Assembly: GCA_003454135.1 (NCBI GenBank)
Contig: DMKW01000002.1
Span: forward strand, 1 to 10,656
Source of the DNA: Microbacteriaceae bacterium
GTDB lineage: Bacteria > Actinomycetota > Actinomycetes > Actinomycetales > Microbacteriaceae
Direction: 5' to 3'
DNA: 10,656 nt
The translations under genes were made by a program, and so were the position numbers. How positions within the stretch are numbered: the first letter of the stretch is position 1; each line of letters starts with the position of its first letter. The notes beneath the pieces were generated by a model. It did not search any database. It saw nothing but the letters and a program-made list of their open reading frames with translations, and was not told the origin of the DNA. Shown here piece by piece: positions 1 through 7,806 of the stretch.

Positions 1-35
1 AGCGGCCCCGGGCAACGATCATCCCGGACGCCGCT
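1..35. terminator. Hairpin at window edge beyond the sulP stop, possible (bidirectional) terminator
   Basis: AGCGGC at 1-6 pairs with GCCGCT at 30-35, and CCGGG at 8-12 pairs with CCCGG at 23-27, enclosing a 10-nt loop. The hairpin lies 34 nt beyond the stop codon of the minus-strand sulP gene, so it could end that transcript, or the transcript of a converging gene left of the window. No U-run follows it on the plus strand, and the other side is cut off by the edge. The A-run at 54-58 reads as a U-run on the minus strand, but it comes before the hairpin, so it is not the tail of this structure. Confidence 0.4.
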
Positions 36-68
36 TCACCCTGCCTGCTTGACAAAAACAACTACATA

Positions 69-1754
69 TCAGCGCTTCACGGGCATGAGGCCGCGCGCGA
101 AGGCGATCGCCGAGGGGGTGTCGGCGAAGATCCGACCGGCTGCCCTGAGGCGGGTGCCCACGTCGAGCGCGTCGAGGACGGTTTCGTGTCCCGGCCGGAT
201 TCCGGAGACGAGCACCGCGATCCCGCGATGCTCGAGGCGACGGATGGCGTCGCTTAGCACCGAGGCGCCGGTCGCGTCGATCGTGCTCACGCGGGACATC
301 CTCAGGATCACGACTGTCACGTCCGCAACTTCGGTGAGTTCGAGCAGGAAGCGGTGGGCAGCGCCGAAGAAGAGCGGGCCGTCGAGCCGGTAGGCCACGA
401 TGTGCTCGTCCATGAGGGCGCGTTCCTCCGCGCTGCGTTCCCCATCGAGCGGAACGTCGGCATCGAGCGCCTCCTTCTGAACGCGCGCCGAGCGTGCGAC
501 AGCGCGGAGGGCGAGAACGCCGGCGACGCCGAGGCCGACCACCACTGCCGTGACGAGGTCGAGCGCCACGGTCACGCCGAAGGTGAGCAGCAACACGGCG
601 GCGTCCGCTTTGGTCGAGCGCAGCAGGGCCTTGATCGAGCTCACTTCGATCATCTGAACGGTCGTGGCGAGCAGGACCCCCGCGAGGGCGGCGAGCGGGA
701 TGCCGCCGACGAGGGGCGAGGCCACGAGCACGATCGCGGCGAGCACGAGCGAGTGCGTGATGGATGCGACCCTGGAGCGTGCCCCGGCCCGCACGTTGAC
801 GGCGGTGCGCGCGATCGCCGCAGTCGCCGGCACGCCGCCCAGGAGCGGAACCACGAGATTGGCGATGCCCTGGCCGAAGAGCTCGCGATCGGGATTGTGT
901 CGCTCGCCGACGCTCATCGCGTCCGCGACGGTTGCGCAGAGGAGGCTCTCGAGGGCGGCGAGGGCGGCGACGACGAGGGCCGACGGAAGCAGGGCGCCGA
1001 TGCGCGAGACATCGAAGAAGGCGAGTGAGGGAGCGGGGAAGCCGGGGGGCAGGGCGCCGATCATCGGCAACGAGAGGCCGGCGAGCTGCGACACGACCGT
1101 CGCGACGATGACGGCGGCGAGCGAGAAGGGCAGAACGGGCTTCCACCGTGCGCCGAGAAGGATGATCGCCGCCACACCGAGGGCCATGAGCGGCGGCGCG
1201 GGGTTGGGTTGGCGCGCGAAGAGCAGCGCGGCGTCCCAGGCGATCTGCCAGACGTGTTCGCCGGCCCCCGGTTTCACACCAAGCATGTTCGGCACCTGCT
1301 GCAGGGCGATCACGACGGCGATGCCGGCGGTGAAGCCTTCGATGAGCGACATCGGCAGGTAGCGCACCCAGCGCCCGATGCCGCTTGCTGCGAGCACGAG
1401 CAGGATGACGCCGGCCATGAGGCCGACCTGCAACACCCCGTTGACGCCGACGCTGTGCACGACGGGCAGAAGCACGACAGTCATCGCGCCGGTCGGCCCG
1501 GAAATCTGCAGGTTGCTGCCCCCGAACACCGAGGCGAGCACGCCGGCCACGATCGCCGTGATGAGACCGGCTTGTGCGCCGAGGCCGGATGCGACGCCGA
1601 AGGCGAGCGCGAGGGGGAGGGCGACGATCGCGACCGTCAGTCCGGCGAGGAGGTCCCGGCCGGGGGAGCGCCGCGCCGCTCGCAGGTCGTCCCGCTGTGG
1701 CAGAAGGGTGCGACCGAATCTGATCGCCTCCTTCGTCGCTTCGCGCGCCGTCAT
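69..1754 (-). CDS. SulP-family inorganic anion transporter with C-terminal STAS domain
   Basis: A 561-residue integral membrane protein of the SulP (SLC26-like) family, whose bacterial members move sulfate, bicarbonate or dicarboxylates across the cytoplasmic membrane. The N-terminal family signature is visible at about residues 33-57 (DLLAGLTVAIVALPLALAFG), followed by SGPTGAMTVV near residue 85. Hydrophobic segments run almost continuously to about residue 420. A conserved ESLLCATVADAM plus GQGIAN stretch lies in the core. A cytoplasmic STAS domain covers roughly residues 450-555; its phospho-acceptor-like loop STIDATG is at 490-496. Length is typical. ATG at 1752-1754 lies 2 nt after the arsR stop with no good ribosome binding site, so it is probably translationally coupled to arsR. 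The substrate cannot be read from sequence: bicarbonate (BicA-like), sulfate and C4-dicarboxylate (DauA-like) all remain possible. Confidence 0.93.
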   Translation of the reverse strand: MTAREATKEAIRFGRTLLPQRDDLRAARRSPGRDLLAGLTVAIVALPLALAFGVASGLGAQAGLITAIVAGVLASVFGGSNLQISGPTGAMTVVLLPVVHSVGVNGVLQVGLMAGVILLVLAASGIGRWVRYLPMSLIEGFTAGIAVVIALQQVPNMLGVKPGAGEHVWQIAWDAALLFARQPNPAPPLMALGVAAIILLGARWKPVLPFSLAAVIVATVVSQLAGLSLPMIGALPPGFPAPSLAFFDVSRIGALLPSALVVAALAALESLLCATVADAMSVGERHNPDRELFGQGIANLVVPLLGGVPATAAIARTAVNVRAGARSRVASITHSLVLAAIVLVASPLVGGIPLAALAGVLLATTVQMIEVSSIKALLRSTKADAAVLLLTFGVTVALDLVTAVVVGLGVAGVLALRAVARSARVQKEALDADVPLDGERSAEERALMDEHIVAYRLDGPLFFGAAHRFLLELTEVADVTVVILRMSRVSTIDATGASVLSDAIRRLEHRGIAVLVSGIRPGHETVLDALDVGTRLRAAGRIFADTPSAIAFARGLMPVKR

Positions 1755-1756
1755 CG

Positions 1757-2128
1757 TCAGGCTCTGGCCGGGTCGGTCAGCTCGACGTCGATATCTTCGG
1801 CCTGCAGGTTCGCGAGGAGCTGTTGCGAGTCTTCGAGGGTCGTCACGAGCATCTGCCGCGCCACGGCGAGCAGCTGCGACATCCGCGGGTCGCGCACCGA
1901 GTAGAAGATCGTGTTGCCCGAGCGTCGGGTCACGAGCACGCCGGCGCGTCGCAGGATGCCAAGCTGCTGGGACAGGTGGGAAAGCTCGATGCCGAGGGAC
2001 TCGGCGAGTTCGCCGACCGGGCGCTCACCGCCCACGAGCACCTCGAGCACGCGCACCCGCACGGGGTGGGCGATCGCCTTGAACAGCTCTGCCTTCAGTT
2101 GGGCAACCGGTCGATCCATCTCTCGCAT
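1757..2128 (-). CDS. ArsR/SmtB-family winged-helix repressor, first gene of the arsR-sulP operon
   Basis: A 123-residue ArsR-type DNA-binding protein. The opening KAIAHPVRVRVLEVL (residues 17-31) is the classic start of the fold. The helix-turn-helix spans about residues 36-60, with recognition helix around SHLSQQLGILR (50-60). The wing is at about 64-79 (VLVTRRSGNTIFYSVRD), and the C-terminal helix at 84-108 forms the usual dimer interface. The protein contains no cysteine, so the metal- or persulfide-sensing thiols of ArsR, CmtR or BigR/SqrR are absent and the inducer is unknown. The adjacent transporter is the obvious target. The start chosen at 2128 fits a -10 hexamer ending 6 nt upstream, which predicts a leaderless mRNA. 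An in-frame ATG three codons later (2117-2119) is the alternative. Confidence 0.92.
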   Translation of the reverse strand: MREMDRPVAQLKAELFKAIAHPVRVRVLEVLVGGERPVGELAESLGIELSHLSQQLGILRRAGVLVTRRSGNTIFYSVRDPRMSQLLAVARQMLVTTLEDSQQLLANLQAEDIDVELTDPARA

Positions 2129-2134
2129 TATTCG

Positions 2135-2163
2135 ACAGTATCTTTACTTGACGAATACGTCAA
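2135..2163 (-). promoter_or_regulatory. arsR-sulP promoter
   Basis: Reading the minus strand, TTGACG (complement of 2158-2163) is separated by exactly 17 bp from TACTGT (complement of 2135-2140). This is a near-consensus -35 and an actinobacterial TAnnnT -10. Six bases (CGAATA) follow before the arsR ATG, so the first base of the start codon at 2128 is the predicted transcription start. This is the best housekeeping-type promoter in the window. Confidence 0.7.
2148..2163. promoter_or_regulatory. Candidate ArsR operator (16-bp palindrome)
   Basis: TTGACG (2148-2153), AATA, CGTCAA (2158-2163) is a perfect 6-bp inverted repeat around a 4-bp AT centre. It covers the -35 box and part of the spacer of the arsR promoter. 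A further GTCAA half-site lies at 2167-2171. ArsR-family repressors usually bind short AT-centred inverted repeats overlapping their own promoter, so this is the natural autoregulatory site. The assignment is inference from position and symmetry only. Confidence 0.5.
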
Positions 2164-2225
2164 CTAGTCAAGCACTGCGCCTTCGGTTGTTCAAGGGGAT
2201 GCGGGTCACAGACGGCGGCACGCGA

Positions 2226-2231
2226 TACCCT
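2226..2231 (+). promoter_or_regulatory. dapA -10 hexamer, leaderless-type
   Basis: TACCCT matches TAnnnT and ends 7 nt before the dapA GTG at 2239, so transcription would begin at or next to the start codon. No ribosome binding site is present upstream. No convincing -35 is seen at 16-18 bp (2203-2208 reads GGGTCA). Confidence 0.5.
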
Positions 2232-2238
2232 GTAGTAC

Positions 2239-3216
2239 GTGTCTACGTCATCCAATCCGTTCGGCCAGGTTCTCGTCGCGCTCGTGACCCCCTTCACCGC
2301 TGAGGGTGAAGTCGACTGGGCCGGCGTCGAGAAGCACATCGACGACGTCATCAGCGCCGGGGCGGACGGCATCGTCGTCACCGGAACGACCGGCGAAACG
2401 TCGACGCTCACCGACCCGGAGAAGATCCGACTCGTCGAGGTGGGCAAGTCCGTGGCCAACGGGCGAGCGAAGATCATCACCGGTGGCGGGTCGAACGAGA
2501 CCGCGCACGCGATCGAGCTCTATAAGCACAGCGAGAAGGCCGGCGCTGACGCGGTCATGATCGTCACCCCGTACTACAACAAGCCCACGCAGGCCGGCGT
2601 GCTCACGCACTTCCGCATGATCGCCGACGCTACCGACCTGCCGGTAATCCTCTACGACATCCCCGGCCGCACGGGAATCCCGATCAAGTACGAGACGATT
2701 CTTCGGGCGGCGAAGCACCCCAACATCCGTGCGATCAAGGATGCCAAGGGCGACTTCAGCGAAGTGAGCCGAGTGCTCAACCAGACCGACCTTCTCTACT
2801 TCTCGGGCGACGACGCCAATGTGCTGCCCCACCTGTCGATCGGCGCGACCGGCCTCATCGGCGTCACCGCCAATATCGCGGCGGCCCCGTACCGCGTGAT
2901 CGTCGACGCGGTCAACGCGGGCGATCTCAAGACCGCGACCGCCGCCCACAAGCAGCTCGAGCCGCTCGTGCGCGCCGTCATGACGCACGTGCCTGGCACC
3001 GTTGCCGCCAAATACATCCTGCACGGCCTCGGGCGCATCACGAGCCCGCGCGTGCGACTCCCGCTCGTCGGCCCGGAAGATTTCGAGGCCGCCCAGATCG
3101 AGGACGAGCTCGCCCTCGTGGGAGAGATTCCCGGGGTCGACCTGAGCAACTTCCGCCCCGATCGCAACGCAGCGGCCGGTGGCGCGCTGCCCAAGGTCGC
3201 CGGCACCACCAGGTAA
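2239..3216 (+). CDS. dapA: 4-hydroxy-tetrahydrodipicolinate synthase
   Basis: DapA (325 residues) condenses pyruvate with L-aspartate-4-semialdehyde, the first committed step of the diaminopimelate/lysine pathway, which supplies peptidoglycan and protein synthesis. It is a cytoplasmic TIM barrel. Visible active-site features are GTTGE (49-53), PYYNKPTQ with Tyr113 (111-118), Tyr139 and Arg144 in LYDIPGRTG, and the Schiff-base lysine Lys167 in AIKDAKGD. Length is a little above the usual 290-300 because of a short N-terminal lead and a C-terminal tail of about 25 residues. The GTG start is supported by homology (LVALVTPF begins at residue 12) and by the -10 placed 7 nt upstream, implying leaderless translation. 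It is divergent from arsR and followed by rnj after 71 nt, a neighbour order known from other actinobacteria such as Mycobacterium. Confidence 0.96.
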   Translation: MSTSSNPFGQVLVALVTPFTAEGEVDWAGVEKHIDDVISAGADGIVVTGTTGETSTLTDPEKIRLVEVGKSVANGRAKIITGGGSNETAHAIELYKHSEKAGADAVMIVTPYYNKPTQAGVLTHFRMIADATDLPVILYDIPGRTGIPIKYETILRAAKHPNIRAIKDAKGDFSEVSRVLNQTDLLYFSGDDANVLPHLSIGATGLIGVTANIAAAPYRVIVDAVNAGDLKTATAAHKQLEPLVRAVMTHVPGTVAAKYILHGLGRITSPRVRLPLVGPEDFEAAQIEDELALVGEIPGVDLSNFRPDRNAAAGGALPKVAGTTR

Positions 3217-3223
3217 CTCAACA

Positions 3224-3269
3224 GTGTGAACCGGGGGTTAGAGACCCCACACAACCGGCCGCATCGGCC
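3224..3269 (+). other. Two small hairpins between dapA and rnj
   Basis: GGGGT (3234-3238) pairs with ACCCC (3244-3248), and the flanking GTGT (3224-3227) can pair with ACAC (3249-3252) across a six-base bulge. A second hairpin, GGCCG-CAT-CGGCC, occupies 3257-3269. Neither is followed by a U-run, so termination would be weak at best. They could equally be part of the rnj 5' leader. Confidence 0.3.
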
Positions 3270-3287
3270 ACTCACCAACTGGACTCC

Positions 3288-4964
3288 ATGAACTCACCTG
3301 TCTACGACCCACGCCCACTCGCTGCGGGAACGCTTCGCGTCATCCCGATCGGCGGGCTCGGCGAAATCGGTCGAAACATGACCTCCTTCGAGATCGACGG
3401 CAAGATCCTCATCGTCGACTGCGGAGTGCTTTTTCCGGAAGAGAACCAGCCAGGCGTCGACCTGATCCTGCCAGACTTCAGCCCCATCAAGGATCGCCTC
3501 GACGACGTCGTCGGGGTCGTGCTCACACACGGCCACGAAGACCACATTGGCGCGGTGCCGTACCTGCTCAGACTCCGCAAAGACATCCCGCTTATCGGCT
3601 CGACCCTCACGCTGGCTCTCGTCGAGGCAAAGCTCAAAGAGCACCGCATCACGCCGTACACGCTGAGCGTGCGCGAAGGCCAGCACGAGACGCTCGGACC
3701 GTTCGATCTCGAATTCATCGCGGTCAACCATTCCATTCCCGACGCGCTCGCCGTCGCCATCAAGACCACGGCCGGCGTCGTGCTGCATACGGGCGACTTC
3801 AAGATGGACCAGCTGCCGCTCGACGATCGCATCACCGACCTGCGCGCCTTCGCGCGACTGGGCGAGATCGGCGTCGACCTGTTCCTGCCCGACTCCACGA
3901 ACGCCGACGTTCCAGGTTTCACCGCTCCCGAGCGCGACATCGGGCCCGTGCTCGAATCGGTGATCTCGAAGGCGCCGCGCCGGGTGATCGTCGCGAGCTT
4001 CTCGAGCCACGTGCACCGGGTGCAGCAGGTGCTCGACGCGGCCCATGCCAACGGGCGCCGGGTCGCCTTCATGGGCCGCTCCATGGTGCGCAACATGACG
4101 ATCGCCGCCGACCTCGGCTACCTCAAGGTGCCGGCGGGTGTGCTCATCGACGCCAAGAAGGCGAGCGACCTTCCGGACAACAAGATCGTCTACATGAGCA
4201 CGGGCTCGCAGGGCGAGCCGATGGCCGTGCTCGCGCGCATGGCGAACCTCGAACACCAGATCGAGGTGGGCAAGGGCGACACCGTGATTCTCGCGTCGAG
4301 CCTTATCCCGGGCAACGAGAACGCCGTCTACCGCGTGATCAACGGCCTCACCAAGCTCGGCGCGAACGTCGTGCACAAGGGCAACGCCAAGGTGCACGTC
4401 TCCGGGCACGCGTCGGCCGGCGAACTGCTGTACGTATACAACATCCTGCGCCCCAAGAACGTGCTTCCCGTGCACGGCGAGTACCGCCACCTCGTGGCCA
4501 ACCAGCGTCTCGCCGTGGACACCGGAATTCCCGAGGCGAACACGATCATCGGCGAGGACGGCACGGTCATCGACCTCAGGGACGGCGTCGCAGAGGTGGT
4601 CGGCCTGCTCGACCTCGGCTACGTCTACGTCGACGGCTCGACCGTCGGCGAGATCACGGATGCCGACCTCAAGGACCGCAGGATCCTCGCCGAGGAGGGC
4701 TTCGTCTCGATCTTCGTCGCGATCGACGCCCAGACCGGGCGTGTCATCGTCGGGCCGGAGATCCAGGCACGCGGATTCGCCGAGGACGAGGCGGTCTTCG
4801 ATGCCGTCAAGCCGCTCATCATCCGCGCCCTCACTGACGCGGCAGAGAACGGCACGCGCGACACGCACTCCTTCAGCCAGGTGATCCGTCGCACGGTCGG
4901 TCGCTGGGTGAACACGTCGCACCGCCGCCGTCCGATGATCGTGCCCGTCGTGATCGAGGCCTAA
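3288..4964 (+). CDS. rnj: Ribonuclease J
   Basis: RNase J (558 residues) is a metallo-beta-lactamase/beta-CASP ribonuclease with 5'-3' exonuclease and endonuclease activity, used in mRNA decay and rRNA maturation in the cytoplasm. The opening GGLGEIGRNM (22-31) and DCGVLFPEE are diagnostic. Metal ligands are seen in HGHEDH (81-86), His148 (VNHSIPD) and Asp170 (HTGDF). The beta-CASP region includes the phosphate-binding SGHAS motif at about 372-376. HGEYRHL (396-402) follows, and a C-terminal domain closes the protein. Length matches the family. The ATG agrees with where family homology starts, but no clear ribosome binding site or leaderless -10 precedes it, so it may be read on a dapA transcript or have a start signal I cannot identify. 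Confidence 0.95.
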   Translation: MNSPVYDPRPLAAGTLRVIPIGGLGEIGRNMTSFEIDGKILIVDCGVLFPEENQPGVDLILPDFSPIKDRLDDVVGVVLTHGHEDHIGAVPYLLRLRKDIPLIGSTLTLALVEAKLKEHRITPYTLSVREGQHETLGPFDLEFIAVNHSIPDALAVAIKTTAGVVLHTGDFKMDQLPLDDRITDLRAFARLGEIGVDLFLPDSTNADVPGFTAPERDIGPVLESVISKAPRRVIVASFSSHVHRVQQVLDAAHANGRRVAFMGRSMVRNMTIAADLGYLKVPAGVLIDAKKASDLPDNKIVYMSTGSQGEPMAVLARMANLEHQIEVGKGDTVILASSLIPGNENAVYRVINGLTKLGANVVHKGNAKVHVSGHASAGELLYVYNILRPKNVLPVHGEYRHLVANQRLAVDTGIPEANTIIGEDGTVIDLRDGVAEVVGLLDLGYVYVDGSTVGEITDADLKDRRILAEEGFVSIFVAIDAQTGRVIVGPEIQARGFAEDEAVFDAVKPLIIRALTDAAENGTRDTHSFSQVIRRTVGRWVNTSHRRRPMIVPVVIEA

Positions 4965-5036
4965 CCGGGACCGAGCGCCTCCCGATCCGGTACTGACACG
5001 CGCTGCGCGCATCCGGGCTCTGACGGCACCCGGCGC

Positions 5037-5042
5037 TACCGT
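5037..5042 (+). promoter_or_regulatory. ftsK -10 hexamer, leaderless-type
   Basis: TACCGT matches TAnnnT and ends 7 nt before the ftsK ATG at 5050, with no ribosome binding site in between. No good -35 is visible at 17-18 bp spacing. The rest of the 85-nt rnj-ftsK gap shows no obvious terminator. Confidence 0.45.
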
Positions 5043-5049
5043 TGGACCC

Positions 5050-7803
5050 ATGGCTACGAGTACCAGGTCGACCTCGCGTGCGCGCACGACGACGCCGCGC
5101 GCCACGAGCCGTACGACGGGCAAAGGCCAGACCGGCAAGGGGACCACGAGGAAGCTTCCTCTGGCACGGGTCGTGCCGGTCGACAAGCCGGGACTGCTGA
5201 GCGTCGCGTGGCTCGGACTCGCCCACGTGGTCGGCGGAGCCGCCCGGGTGCTCGGCAAGGAGACCCTCGCGAAAGACGAGCGACGGGACGGCGTTCCATT
5301 CTTCGTCTTCGTGCTCGCGGTCGTCGGTGCGGTCGTTGAGTGGTTCAACCCGGCCGACCCGGTTGCCATCGCGCTCGACGCCTACACCTTCGGAGGGTTG
5401 TTCGGCCGGGTGGCCTTCGCCCTCCCGGTGATGATGCTGGTCTTCGCGGTCTGGCTGTTCCGGCATCCGTCGTCCGTGCACGACAACGGGCGCATCGGCG
5501 TCGGTCTCGCCGTGCTCCTGACCACCGTGAGCGCCCTCTGCCACATCTTCGGCGGCCAGCCGCAACCGGCCGACGGCATGGAGGTGCTCGCGCGCGCCGG
5601 CGGCATCGCCGGCTGGGTGCTCGCCGCACCCCTCATCGCCGTGGGAACGGCGTGGCTCGCGACGCCTCTCGTTTCGCTTCTCTTTTTGCTCTCGCTCTTC
5701 ATCCTCGCCAAGACTCCGCCGAACCGCGTCGGCGCGCGCCTGCGCGAGCTCTACTCCTACCTGTTCGGGGCCCAGCTCGAGGATGCCGAAACGCGCGCCA
5801 CGAAGAAGACCGGCAGTGTGAGCTTCGGCGACCTCGACGACCTCGGAATCGACTCGGACGACGCAGCACTGCCGTGGTGGCGTCGCAACAAGACCCAGCG
5901 CGAAGACGACCCGGCCTTCGACAGCCCGGTGCTCACGCTCGACAAGAAGGGCCGCGACCACGCGACCGAGGTCATCGACCACACGCGCCACGACGACAAC
6001 GAGTTCGGCGTCGAACTGCTCGAGGAACTCGTCAACGCCGAGAATGCCGTGAAGCGCTTCACGGGCGAGGTGGCCCCGGTCACGGGCATCACCGACGACG
6101 GTGGACCGCTCATCGCCGATCTCCTGCCCGGATTTTCAGACAAGACATCGGCCAAGGGCCGGCTCGGCGACTTCGACGACAGCGCCGTCGCCCTGCGCGC
6201 CGCGCGGCCGACCGCCCCGTACCGTCTCCCGGCGGCCGCGACGCTCCAGCCCGGCACGCCGCCCAAGTCGCGGTCGGAGGCGAACGACGTCATCGTCGCC
6301 TCGATCACCGAGGTGCTCACCCAGTTCCAGGTCGACGCGCGGGTCACGGGCTTCAGCCGCGGACCCACGGTCACCCGCTACGAAATCGAACTCGGCCCCG
6401 GCGTCAAGGTGGAGCGCGTCACCGCACTCACGAAGAACCTGTCCTACGCGGTCGCATCGAACGAGGTGCGCATCCTCTCGCCGATTCCCGGCAAGAGCGC
6501 CATCGGCGTGGAGATCCCCAACGCCGACCGCGAGATCGTCTCCCTCGGCGACGTGCTGCGTTCCAAGGCCAGCACGTCGAGCCAGCATCCCATGACGATC
6601 GGACTCGGCAAGGATGTCGAGGGTGGTTTCGTCGTCGCAAACCTCGCCAAGATGCCCCATCTCCTCGTTGCCGGCTCCACCGGTTCGGGAAAGTCGAGCT
6701 TCGTCAACTCGATGATCACGTCGCTGCTCATGCGGGCGAAGCCCTCCGAGGTGCGCATGGTTCTCATCGACCCGAAGCGCGTCGAGCTCGCGCCATACGC
6801 GGGCATCCCGCACCTCATCACGCCCATCATCACGAATCCCAAGAAGGCCGCGGAAGCACTCGCCTGGGTCGTGAAAGAGATGGACATGCGGTACGACGAC
6901 CTCGCGAGCTTCGGCTATCGCCACATCGACGACTTCAACGCGGCGGTCGTGGCCGACGAGATCGTGCTTCCCGCCGGGAGCGAGCGGTCCCTCAAGCCCT
7001 ACCCGTACCTGCTCGTTGTGGTCGACGAGCTTGCCGACCTCATGATGGTCGCCCCGCGCGATGTCGAAGACTCGATCGTGCGCATCACGCAGCTCGCCCG
7101 GGCGTCCGGCATCCACCTCGTGCTCGCGACCCAGCGTCCCAGCGTCGACGTTGTCACCGGCCTCATCAAGGCCAACGTGCCCAGCCGGCTCGCCTTCGCC
7201 GTGTCGAGCATGACGGACTCGCGCGTGATCCTCGACCAGCCGGGGGCGGACAAGCTAATCGGGCAGGGGGATGCGCTGTTCCTGCCCATGGGCGCGTCGA
7301 AGGCGATCCGCGTGCAGGGCGCCTGGGTCACCGAGAGCGAGGTCGCGGCCGTCGTGCAGCACGTCACGCGCCAGGCCCGCCCCGACTACCGCCAGGACGT
7401 GGCCGTGTCCGCCGAGAAGAAGAGCATCGACGGCGACATCGGCGACGACCTCGAGCTGTTGCTCGCGGCGGCGGAGCTCGTCGTGAGCACCCAATTCGGG
7501 TCGACCTCGATGCTCCAGCGCAAGCTCAGGGTCGGCTTCGCCAAGGCAGGGCGACTCATGGACCTCATGGAGTCGCGCGAGATCGTCGGCCCGTCTGAGG
7601 GCTCAAAGGCCCGGGACGTGCTCGTGGCGCCCGAGCAGCTCGCCGGCGTGCTCGCCCGACTGCGCGGAGACGACGGGCCATCCGCGGCTCCGACCGACGA
7701 TCGGTACTCTGCGGACCCGGTCGGCGACATGACTACCGGTTACGATGAGGTGGACGGATCGTCGGACGACGAGGACGCCTGGAAGCTGACCGGCAGGGAG
7801 TAA
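5050..7803 (+). CDS. ftsK: DNA translocase FtsK/SpoIIIE
   Basis: A 917-residue septal DNA pump that clears and aligns chromosome ends during cell division. A basic, Ser/Thr-rich tail (1-40) precedes a hydrophobic region with about four or five membrane segments (near 82-98, 112-137, 148-168 and 182-220). A charged linker runs to about 400, shorter than in E. coli FtsK. The alpha domain lies at about 418-505 (VDARVTGFSRGPTVTRYEIELG). The RecA-like motor follows, with Walker A GSTGSGKS (542-549) and Walker B VVVDELADLM (Asp659, Glu660). A gamma winged-helix domain, which recognises polar DNA motifs in the family, spans about 798-865. An acidic tail of about 45 residues ends the protein. The start fits a leaderless mRNA. 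It heads a compact group with pgsA (3-nt gap) and cinA. Confidence 0.96.
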   Translation: MATSTRSTSRARTTTPRATSRTTGKGQTGKGTTRKLPLARVVPVDKPGLLSVAWLGLAHVVGGAARVLGKETLAKDERRDGVPFFVFVLAVVGAVVEWFNPADPVAIALDAYTFGGLFGRVAFALPVMMLVFAVWLFRHPSSVHDNGRIGVGLAVLLTTVSALCHIFGGQPQPADGMEVLARAGGIAGWVLAAPLIAVGTAWLATPLVSLLFLLSLFILAKTPPNRVGARLRELYSYLFGAQLEDAETRATKKTGSVSFGDLDDLGIDSDDAALPWWRRNKTQREDDPAFDSPVLTLDKKGRDHATEVIDHTRHDDNEFGVELLEELVNAENAVKRFTGEVAPVTGITDDGGPLIADLLPGFSDKTSAKGRLGDFDDSAVALRAARPTAPYRLPAAATLQPGTPPKSRSEANDVIVASITEVLTQFQVDARVTGFSRGPTVTRYEIELGPGVKVERVTALTKNLSYAVASNEVRILSPIPGKSAIGVEIPNADREIVSLGDVLRSKASTSSQHPMTIGLGKDVEGGFVVANLAKMPHLLVAGSTGSGKSSFVNSMITSLLMRAKPSEVRMVLIDPKRVELAPYAGIPHLITPIITNPKKAAEALAWVVKEMDMRYDDLASFGYRHIDDFNAAVVADEIVLPAGSERSLKPYPYLLVVVDELADLMMVAPRDVEDSIVRITQLARASGIHLVLATQRPSVDVVTGLIKANVPSRLAFAVSSMTDSRVILDQPGADKLIGQGDALFLPMGASKAIRVQGAWVTESEVAAVVQHVTRQARPDYRQDVAVSAEKKSIDGDIGDDLELLLAAAELVVSTQFGSTSMLQRKLRVGFAKAGRLMDLMESREIVGPSEGSKARDVLVAPEQLAGVLARLRGDDGPSAAPTDDRYSADPVGDMTTGYDEVDGSSDDEDAWKLTGRE

Positions 7804-7806
7804 TTC

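Noticed and set aside
50..60. A-run read as a minus-strand U-run terminator for sulP
   Set aside because: No stable hairpin lies immediately upstream of it on the minus strand; the nearby hairpin (1-35) is on the wrong side.
3294..5369. A 691-codon open frame on the minus strand opposite rnj and the start of ftsK
   Set aside because: It lies antisense to two clearly recognised genes, has low-complexity Arg/Asp/Val/His-rich composition typical of high-GC shadow frames, and matches no family I recognise.
5340..7598. A 752-codon open frame on the plus strand in another frame of ftsK
   Set aside because: Its Arg/Pro/Gly/His-rich translation is the usual frame-shifted shadow of a GC-rich gene; the ftsK frame carries all motor motifs without interruption.
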